From the IMG/VR virus record IMGVR_UViG_3300025168_000712, positions 1-23,060 of that record: 23,060 nucleotides of DNA; one strand, given 5' to 3'. This DNA is from a virus. This document shows positions 1-3,931 of this stretch, piece by piece (within the stretch, counting starts at the first letter, position 1; each line of letters starts with the position of its first letter). Under the pieces are notes generated by a model. The model worked only from the letters and a program-made list of their open reading frames with translations. It was not told the origin of the DNA and did not search any database. Both the position numbers and the translations under genes were made by a program.

Positions 1-303
1 TTCGTCGACTACACAAAAAGCATGAAACGGATCCTGAATCCCAACCGGCCTAGCAACTACCATCTGACTTTTAGCCTGTCGGAAACAAACATGGATCAAG
101 CCATACATGTTTTAGCGAATCGCAAAAATGTTGCGGTGGTGTTTGGCGATGGCCAGCCGGAAACGTTCATGGGCCACCGCGTGATCGATGGAACGGAACA
201 TGATTTACGACACTTGGATCCTCAGCCCGTCATAGTTGGACTGGATCCGAAAGGTTCAAAGGCTAAGAATGACACTAGCGGATTTGTAGTGAGGGATTAT
301 TAA
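1..303 (+). CDS. C-terminal part of a GP88-like phage protein (5' truncated)
   Basis: The reading frame is open to the left window edge (it begins F-V-D-Y-T-K-S ahead of the first ATG at 22), so this is very likely the end of a longer gene. Two stretches are recognisable: a NYHLTFSLSETN segment, typical of the phage Gene product 88 family, and a following segment with PETFMGHRVIDG, DLRHLD and DTSGFVV that I know as a recurrent element in phage proteins of unknown role. Function is unknown; a replication-related role has been suggested for similar proteins but nothing here proves it. The next small ORF starts 2 nt after the stop, and both are closed by the terminator at 503-540, so this is the end of a plus-strand operon. 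If translation instead starts at 22 the product is 93 residues. Confidence 0.6.
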   Translation, partial: FVDYTKSMKRILNPNRPSNYHLTFSLSETNMDQAIHVLANRKNVAVVFGDGQPETFMGHRVIDGTEHDLRHLDPQPVIVGLDPKGSKAKNDTSGFVVRDY

Positions 304-304
304 A

Positions 305-460
305 ATGGAAAGGGAAATAATTTTAGACGATTTTGGTAAATCAGATTCAGAACATATATCGGCTCTGGTTTACGAGGCTCTGGTTGATCTAGGTTACGAG
401 GATATCTCGGCCTTTAACTGGCAGATAAAAGTCAACGCTGAATACGGCGCCGGTTGTTGA
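305..460 (+). CDS. Small hypothetical phage protein (51 aa)
   Basis: An ATG one base after the upstream stop opens a 51-codon frame ending in TGA at 458-460. The product begins MEREIILDDFGKSD and is acidic, with one predicted helix (SALVYEALVDLGYED) and no membrane segment. It is too short for a family assignment and I do not recognise it. Support comes from position: it directly follows the upstream gene with no gap and is itself followed, after about 40 nt, by the intrinsic terminator. No clear Shine-Dalgarno is visible beyond purines overlapping the upstream stop, so translation is probably coupled to the upstream gene. Confidence 0.45.
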   Translation: MEREIILDDFGKSDSEHISALVYEALVDLGYEDISAFNWQIKVNAEYGAGC

Positions 461-502
461 CACATAATGGCGCCGCTGGCGGCCGGGTGCACCCCGCCGC
501 CG

Positions 503-540
503 TACCCTGGTCGGAGAAATCCGGCCAGGGTATTATTTTT
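503..540 (+). terminator. Intrinsic terminator of the leftmost plus-strand operon
   Basis: A 13-bp stem (503-515 pairing with 520-532, one G-U wobble) is capped by a GAAA tetraloop and followed by TTATTTTT. The T-tract lies only on the plus-strand side, so it acts on transcripts coming from the left. The stop codon of the convergent minus-strand nuclease gene (533-535) lies inside the T-tract, so the two converging operons share these bases. About 40 nt upstream (461-502) there is only GC-rich sequence with a weak second hairpin. Confidence 0.88.
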
Positions 541-1030
541 CCTCGAGCCCCGGCGCAATGCGACCTCGAACGATATCGAGCATCGACTCCTGGAGCTCTA
601 CCTGGTCCGACCCCGACCAGAGGCACGGAACCATGGTCCCCGACCCGACTTGACCCGACCCCGACCCGACTTGACCCGACCCCGACCCATGGTCCCCGAC
701 CCGACCCGTCTTCAGACCGTGTTCCGCTAACCCCCGACCATGGACCCCGTCAAACAAATATAGGTTGGACGATGCGAGGGCCGCAACAAGGAAGAAACTC
801 ACGCCCCCCGATTGGGAATAGGCGAAATTCCACGCAACTTGATGAGCAGATACATTTACGCGGTTAGTTTTTGTAACTTTGAGCTCTATCCAAAAAGGCA
901 ACCCCTCCGCGCATACGTGAACGTCTGGGATCCCGCCGCCGTAACGGTTTTCAATCCGCGTGGTGTTCCAACTCTTTGGCATCTTCGACCGAAGGTTGTT
1001 CCACATCAGAGTTTCCGGTTTTTGCGTCAT
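533..1030 (-). CDS. VRR-NUC/resolvase-like phage nuclease
   Basis: Probable small PD-(D/E)XK-fold nuclease of the VRR-NUC or Holliday-junction-resolvase type. The N-terminal 100 residues carry the expected order: RIEN, then G-G-G-I-P-D, then W-I-E-L-K about 15 residues later (metal-binding D and E-x-K), then a helix with Q-V-A-W-N. Such nucleases process branched DNA in replication, recombination or packaging. I chose the ATG at 1030 because GAGG lies 6 nt upstream; ATGs at 1006 and 1051 are alternatives. It overlaps the end of the terminase small subunit by 80 nt, so the two are translationally linked. The C-terminal third is unusual: it reads through a tandem DNA repeat and contains Gly-Ser-Gly-Gln-Val repeats, giving a flexible low-complexity tail of doubtful function. 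Confidence 0.7.
   Translation of the reverse strand: MTQKPETLMWNNLRSKMPKSWNTTRIENRYGGGIPDVHVCAEGLPFWIELKVTKTNRVNVSAHQVAWNFAYSQSGGVSFFLVAALASSNLYLFDGVHGRGLAEHGLKTGRVGDHGSGSGQVGSGSGQVGSGTMVPCLWSGSDQVELQESMLDIVRGRIAPGLEEK
631..710. repeat. CCCGA pentanucleotide / 21-bp tandem repeat, G-rich on the minus strand
   Basis: The segment is built from degenerate 5-mers (CCCGA, CTTGA). A 21-bp unit, CCGACCCGACTTGACCCGAC plus C, occurs twice in perfect tandem (640-660 and 661-681), and a 19-mer starting CCATGGTCCCCGACC occurs at 631-649 and 687-705. The minus strand has GGGG-TC-GGG-TCAAGTC-GGG-TC-GGGG, a canonical G-quadruplex pattern with loops of 2, 7 and 2 nt. Because 21 is a multiple of 3, the repeat is read in frame as GSGSGQV in the nuclease gene. 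Confidence 0.9.
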
Positions 1031-1538
1031 CAACAACCTCATAATCGGCATCTAAGAATACACTGGGGTGGGATGTTCTAAGTTCCGTCAACCTAGTTTC
1101 AATCTCATCACGGCTCATATTCTCAATCGCATGAAAGTGATTTGTCTCACGCCGATCAGTTGTCAATCCGCCCAGCGCCGACCGGGTCTTTTCAGCATTT
1201 ATCGCAGCTGAGAACTGACCGGACTCTTCGGCTCCCATTGAGAGATCCCGCAGCCGTTTCAGTTGGCCCATCAAAGTGACGCCATATTTACGCTCACGCT
1301 CTTCGCGCATTTCCAGCACATATTCCGCGACGTGCGGGAAGAATTTTGGGTTGAGAAGTTTGTACGCTTGGATTTTGGCGATGCCGTTCTTGTCAGAATA
1401 TCCTGCGAGCCTGGCGCACTCCGCGTTTGAGTGTGTTGCGTCTACATAGTGCCTGGCGAATTCTTTCTGTCGATTAGTTAATTTACGGCCATGAGCCTCT
1501 TCAATTTCTTCAGCTTTAGTGTCGATGCGGCGTTTCAT
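951..1538 (-). CDS. Terminase small subunit (TerS)
   Basis: DNA-recognition subunit of the packaging terminase, 195 residues. The N-terminal third has the typical Terminase_2 sequence: L-T-N-R-Q-K-E-F-A-R-H-Y, followed by NAECARLAGYS, a helix-turn-helix-type segment, then the helical region that forms the oligomer (roughly residues 60-130, including KYGVTLMGQLKRLRDLS). The C-terminal part is acidic and charged, as expected for the portion that contacts the large subunit. The start at 1538 is supported by AGGAGCT ending 5 nt upstream; a longer frame to 1589 lacks this. The gene runs into the nuclease gene with an 80-nt overlap. The large subunit is not in the window. The promoter at 1867-1895 would give a leader of about 320 nt containing the GTGTAACG repeats. 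Confidence 0.85.
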   Translation of the reverse strand: MKRRIDTKAEEIEEAHGRKLTNRQKEFARHYVDATHSNAECARLAGYSDKNGIAKIQAYKLLNPKFFPHVAEYVLEMREERERKYGVTLMGQLKRLRDLSMGAEESGQFSAAINAEKTRSALGGLTTDRRETNHFHAIENMSRDEIETRLTELRTSHPSVFLDADYEVVDDAKTGNSDVEQPSVEDAKELEHHAD

Positions 1539-1612
1539 CCGATAGCTCCTATATACTAGCTTTCTCAAAACTAACCCTGTTTCCAACAAGGGTCAAACCT
1601 CCGTTTGGCTAG

Positions 1613-1790
1613 AAAAGTGTAACGGGAAGCCCTAAAGTGTAACGGGGTGTAACGAGAGTGTAACGAGTAGTTTTGATATATTTCAACCTGTTACTAGCTG
1701 TTTTTAGCTCCCGTTACACTTTTACACTTTTTTGCACCCATAATTTTATTTTCAAAACTGTTTTTTGAATTTGCCCGTATATGTGTAACG
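1613..1790. repeat. Iteron-like GTGTAACG cluster with inverted copy and AT-rich flank
   Basis: GTGTAACG occurs five times on the plus strand (1617-1624, 1637-1644, 1647-1654, 1658-1665, 1783-1790) and once inverted (1712-1719). The copy at 1613 extends to AAAAGTGTAACGGGA and its near-perfect reverse complement lies at about 1709-1723, making a long-arm inverted repeat with an 80-nt interior. An AT-rich tract (1738-1775) follows. It is placed immediately upstream of the TerS start. It could be a replication origin, a TerS packaging site or a regulator-binding array. No open frame of note covers 1539-1910. Confidence 0.75.
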
Positions 1791-1794
1791 GGGA

Positions 1795-1849
1795 CATTTG
1801 ACAGTGATCCATGCCCCACCCTGATTAAGCATTTGACAGTGATCCATGC
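1795..1849. repeat. Direct repeat of the 20-bp promoter/operator element
   Basis: CATTTGACAGTGATCCATGC occurs twice, at 1795-1814 and 1830-1849, 35 bp apart. The second copy carries a usable -10; the first is followed by CCCACCCTGATTAAG with no good -10, so it may serve only for protein binding. A third copy with one internal change lies at 3188-3207. The element has partial dyad symmetry (CAT-N4-CA-N-TG-N4-ATG). Confidence 0.8.
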
Positions 1850-1863
1850 TTTATGTTTATAGT
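1833..1863 (+). promoter_or_regulatory. Plus-strand promoter for the 1911-3010 operon
   Basis: A consensus -35 TTGACA (1833-1838) is followed at 18-19 nt by TTATAG/TATAGT (1857-1863) with a TG one base upstream, an extended -10 arrangement. The sequence from -35 to the spacer end is nearly identical to that at 3191-3220, which precedes another plus-strand operon. The start codon served is at 1911, with AAGGAG about 8 nt upstream of it. Confidence 0.65.
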
Positions 1864-1866
1864 ACC

Positions 1867-1895
1867 ATTATATCGCGGCAATCATGTCGTGATAA
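1867..1895 (-). promoter_or_regulatory. Divergent minus-strand promoter and overlapping dyad
   Basis: On the minus strand TTATCA (1895-1890), a 17-nt spacer and a perfect TATAAT (1872-1867) form a good sigma70-type promoter aimed at TerS. Its -10 lies 3 bp from the -10 of the divergent plus-strand promoter, so the two probably cannot be occupied at once. A dyad, TATCGCG (1871-1877) and CGTGATA (1888-1894), spacer 10, sits across it and may be an operator. The 12-mer GATATAATGGTA recurs at the helicase promoter near 8745. Confidence 0.6.
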
Positions 1896-1910
1896 AAAGG
1901 AGAATTTGTT

Positions 1911-2537
1911 ATGAACAACATTATTGAAATCCATCCGGTGAAACAGAAAGTGGTTGAGCTTGGTATTGAGGGTCGAACTGGTTTGATTTGCCACGCGTAT
2001 TCTGAGAAGACCCGCAAGCAAATGCAAGACAAGCACGCTGGCAAGAAGGTGGCGGTGAAGCGCGAAAAGCGTGTACCGGAGGACGAGTACGAAGCCTGTT
2101 TTTACAAGCTGGAGGATGGTACGTATGGTTTTCCCTGCACCGCTTTCAAGCAGTCTGCGATTCGTGCGGCCAAGATGATTGACGGCATCAACATGACGGA
2201 TGCGCGGCAGATGTTTTTCATTCTTCCGGACGGTCGTGACATTACGCGTGGCATTGCGTGTGTTCGTATTCATGGTGAGCCTTTCATGCGTACTGATGAA
2301 GTTAAAGTCCAGCAGTCTATGGACCTGCGTTATCGGCCTGAGTTTACTGAGTGGACGGCGACGTTGAAAATTGAGTATGACGAGGACAACATCAGCGCTT
2401 CGTCCATCGCATCGCTTCTGAGCCGGGCGGGTATGTCTGTTGGTGTCGGTGAGTGGCGTCCGGAGAAGAGCGGCGACTTTGGCCGTTTTAAACTTAGTGA
2501 TGTGGCTGTCGTGTTTGACAAAGAGGAGGCGGCCTGA
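1911..2537 (+). CDS. Conserved phage protein with GVGEWRPE...FGRF motif
   Basis: A 208-residue soluble protein of a type I have seen repeatedly in phage genomes without an assigned function. Visible signatures are FPCTAFKQSAIRAAK near residue 75, DLRYRPEFTEWTATLKIEYD near residue 140, and the glycine-rich GVGEWRPEKSGDFGRF at about residues 179-194. The alternating strand pattern followed by a glycine-rich loop superficially resembles RAMP-type RNA-binding domains of CRISPR effector proteins, but that is only a shape analogy. It starts with a strong AAGGAG 8 nt upstream and overlaps the next gene by one base (TGATG), so the pair is coupled. It is the first gene behind a well-formed promoter, so it is probably expressed strongly or early. 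Confidence 0.7.
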   Translation: MNNIIEIHPVKQKVVELGIEGRTGLICHAYSEKTRKQMQDKHAGKKVAVKREKRVPEDEYEACFYKLEDGTYGFPCTAFKQSAIRAAKMIDGINMTDARQMFFILPDGRDITRGIACVRIHGEPFMRTDEVKVQQSMDLRYRPEFTEWTATLKIEYDEDNISASSIASLLSRAGMSVGVGEWRPEKSGDFGRFKLSDVAVVFDKEEAA

Positions 2538-3010
2538 TGCCACGTCTGAGCATTGACGATCTGTCCAGCGAACTGGAAAAGCTGGACGAGCAGGACGGCA
2601 TTACGCCGGAAGCAGTTGTTGAGGTCGCAAGTGACCCCAACAACATCCTTCACGCCCATTTTGAGTGGGATGACGCGAAAGCTGGACACGCACATCGTAT
2701 CCAGCAGGCGCGACACCTGATCAAACGGGTGAAGATCACCACGCCTGCCGGCAGCACCACATCAAAATATGTGTCGGTCAGGATTGTCCACGACGAGGGG
2801 GATCGCGTTTACGAACCTATAGAGCGGGTGGTTTTGGATCAGTCCAAGTGGAGCTTCGTGCTCGACGAAACGCTGTTGGTGATTGATGAGGCGGCTGTAA
2901 AGATTGAGGTTCTGACCGATCTTGCGGTCAACCTTGGACAGGCGGACCTCGCTCGAAACATGAAACGAACCTGTTTCGATCTTCGCGAAATGGCGTCCAA
3001 CGCAACGTGA
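2537..3010 (+). CDS. Conserved phage protein with HFEWDDAKAGHAHRIQQAR motif
   Basis: A 157-residue protein translationally coupled to the preceding gene through a TGATG overlap. Residues 40-65 contain H-F-E-W-D-D-A-K-A followed by a charged helix (HRIQQARHLIKRV), a combination that recurs in phage and prophage small proteins, often just after a gene of the GVGEWRPE type. The N-terminus (LSIDDLSSELEKLDEQDGITPEAVVEVA) is helical and acidic, as in short DNA-bridging or regulatory proteins. No catalytic motif, signal peptide or membrane segment is seen. The two-gene operon ends here: the following 240 nt hold only a repeat array and the next promoter. No hairpin terminator with a T-tract follows. 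Confidence 0.65.
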   Translation: MPRLSIDDLSSELEKLDEQDGITPEAVVEVASDPNNILHAHFEWDDAKAGHAHRIQQARHLIKRVKITTPAGSTTSKYVSVRIVHDEGDRVYEPIERVVLDQSKWSFVLDETLLVIDEAAVKIEVLTDLAVNLGQADLARNMKRTCFDLREMASNAT

Positions 3011-3043
3011 CACATTACGTTCCTGGCCTGGTTTGGCGCGGTT

Positions 3044-3188
3044 GGGATTGGCAAGGCAAGGCAGTTACGGCGGGGCACGGCACGGCCCGGTTCGGCAAGG
3101 CGAGGCAAGGCAAGGCAAGGCAGTTGCGGCGAGGATGGCGGGGTAGGGCCAGGCAAGGCGGGGCACGGCACCGCAAGGCAGTTAAGGC
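3044..3188. repeat. GGCAA pentanucleotide array with 58-59 bp higher-order period
   Basis: A noncoding stretch of degenerate 5-mers (GGCAA, GGCGA, GGCAC, GGGGC). GCAGTT marks higher-order units at 3061, 3120 and 3178, spaced 59 and 58 bp, each preceded by GGCAAGGCAA- or CGCAAG-type sequence. The array ends directly at the TTGACA promoter (3188). The frames that run through it on both strands are products of the low complexity, not genes. Confidence 0.85.
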
Positions 3189-3220
3189 ATTTGACAGTGG
3201 TCCATGTTTCATGCTACTTT
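3188..3220 (+). promoter_or_regulatory. Plus-strand promoter for the 3252-5686 operon
   Basis: TTGACA (3191-3196), an 18-nt spacer ending in TG plus one base, and TACTTT (3215-3220). The block CATTTGACAGTGGTCCATG matches the elements at 1795 and 1830 with a single difference, marking a phage-specific promoter class. The first gene served starts at 3252. Confidence 0.65.
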
Positions 3221-3251
3221 TACGAACTACCACCTAGAAAGGAAGAAAGAC

Positions 3252-3533
3252 ATGTACATTGGATCAGAATACCGGCTTTCCGACCGGCTCGATGCGGATT
3301 CCCACACGCTGCTAGGCTACAAGACAATTGTAATCAAGGAGCGTGTGTTGTCGCGCACGGAGACACGCGCAAAAAGCACTGCCGTTGAAATCACGTCGTA
3401 TCACTACACGCTACTGTGTTTGGTCGATGGCGGCGACTCTTCAGAGCTGGACGAGGGCCAGTTGCAGGACGAGATAATCGCCGGCTACTACGAATTATTG
3501 CCTGTAAATCAATCCTTCCTTGGGAGCAAGTAA
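3252..3533 (+). CDS. Hypothetical phage protein (93 aa)
   Basis: First gene behind the promoter at 3191-3220. The ATG at 3252 is preceded by AGGAAG, and longer upstream frames run through the promoter, so they are rejected. The product begins MYIGSEYRLSDRLDADSHTLLGYKTIV and has alternating strands (KTIVIKERVLSR, AVEITSYHYTLLCLV) with an acidic C-terminal third (DGGDSSELDEGQLQDEI). This looks like a small compact beta-rich domain. I do not recognise the family. It is followed at once by the next gene, whose ATG lies 1 nt after this stop. Confidence 0.6.
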   Translation: MYIGSEYRLSDRLDADSHTLLGYKTIVIKERVLSRTETRAKSTAVEITSYHYTLLCLVDGGDSSELDEGQLQDEIIAGYYELLPVNQSFLGSK

Positions 3534-3534
3534 T

Positions 3535-3705
3535 ATGACGCGCACGGATTGCCGAGAGATGTATCTTGATTGGGTCAACAATTTTTTAACTTTGGAACGC
3601 TTTGCAGAGCATTACGGGATAGACTGCGAAACGGCGGGCCACGTTATTGTGGAGGGCCGCCGCGCCCACGAATTCATGGTCGATCACGGGATCAGGAGAG
3701 TATAA
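3535..3705 (+). CDS. Small helix-turn-helix-like phage protein (56 aa)
   Basis: Starts at 3535 with GGGAG about 9 nt upstream. The sequence YLDWVNNFLTLERFAEHYGIDCETAGHVIVEGRR recurs in many uncultured phage genomes as a tiny stand-alone protein. The two helices separated by a short turn (LERFAEHYGI, ETAGHVIVEGRRAHE) suggest a DNA-binding helix-turn-helix fold, but no characterised homologue is known to me. It lies in a chain of small early-type genes with spacings of 0-2 nt. Confidence 0.6.
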   Translation: MTRTDCREMYLDWVNNFLTLERFAEHYGIDCETAGHVIVEGRRAHEFMVDHGIRRV

Positions 3706-3858
3706 ATGAAAATATGTCACCAGTGTCACGGCAACGGATATATTTCTGTCGCCGCCTTCACTAAAAGCTATGTCGATTGTCCTCGCTGCAACAGCCAAGG
3801 AGAAATCAATGAAGAAAATATGGAAACGCCTCAAACGCAAAGAGAATTGGGAGAGTAG
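3706..3858 (+). CDS. DnaJ-like zinc-finger miniprotein (50 aa)
   Basis: Starts directly after the previous stop (TAAATG, with AGGAG about 8 nt upstream). It holds two CxxCxGxG-type knuckles, CHQCHGNGYI (residues 4-13) and CPRCNSQGEI (residues 25-34), the arrangement of one zinc site in the cysteine-rich domain of DnaJ. The J-domain and substrate domain are absent, so it is a free zinc finger, perhaps an RNA- or protein-binding adaptor. Its last 50 nt overlap, in another frame, the start of the small membrane protein gene at 3809, so the tail (about residues 36-50) may carry little constraint. Confidence 0.65.
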   Translation: MKICHQCHGNGYISVAAFTKSYVDCPRCNSQGEINEENMETPQTQRELGE

Positions 3859-3931
3859 AATGGGACCGGAATATTTTTTGTTAATCGTAGTGGGTAGTAT
3901 CATATCAGCCGTTCTGACGTACTGGTATTGA
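3809..3931 (+). CDS. Small single-span membrane protein (40 aa)
   Basis: A perfect AAGGAG lies 6 nt before the ATG at 3809. The product starts with a strongly basic region (MKKIWKRLKRKENWESR) followed by one hydrophobic helix (YFLLIVVGSIISAVLTYW, residues 22-39), giving a positive-inside, N-in topology. The size and layout fit a holin-like or spanin-like accessory, or an inner-membrane superinfection-exclusion peptide; none can be chosen from sequence. It starts inside the zinc-finger gene and its TGA overlaps the ATG of the methyltransferase (TGATG at 3929-3933), so the three are translationally chained. Confidence 0.55.
   Translation: MKKIWKRLKRKENWESRMGPEYFLLIVVGSIISAVLTYWY

Noticed and set aside
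631-710. CRISPR array
   Set aside because: The repeats are contiguous 5- and 21-bp units without unique spacers of constant length; no cas genes are present.
454-867. Plus-strand frames of 137 and 87 codons opposite the nuclease gene
   Set aside because: They read through the terminator and the CCCGA array and give proline/threonine-rich low-complexity products; the minus-strand nuclease has clear catalytic motifs in the same DNA.
1613-1790. Intrinsic terminator formed by the long inverted AAAAGTGTAACGGGA pair
   Set aside because: The arms are more than 80 nt apart and no T-tract follows a compact stem; a repeat-binding site is more likely.
1857-2543. 228-codon minus-strand frame opposite the 1911-2537 gene
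   Set aside because: No family-like sequence, no ribosome site; the plus-strand frame has a strong Shine-Dalgarno, coupling and conserved motifs.
3007-3237. Frames of 72-110 codons on both strands over the GGCAA array
   Set aside because: Open only because the 5-mer repeat lacks stop codons; products are repetitive, have no ribosome sites, and one runs through the promoter.
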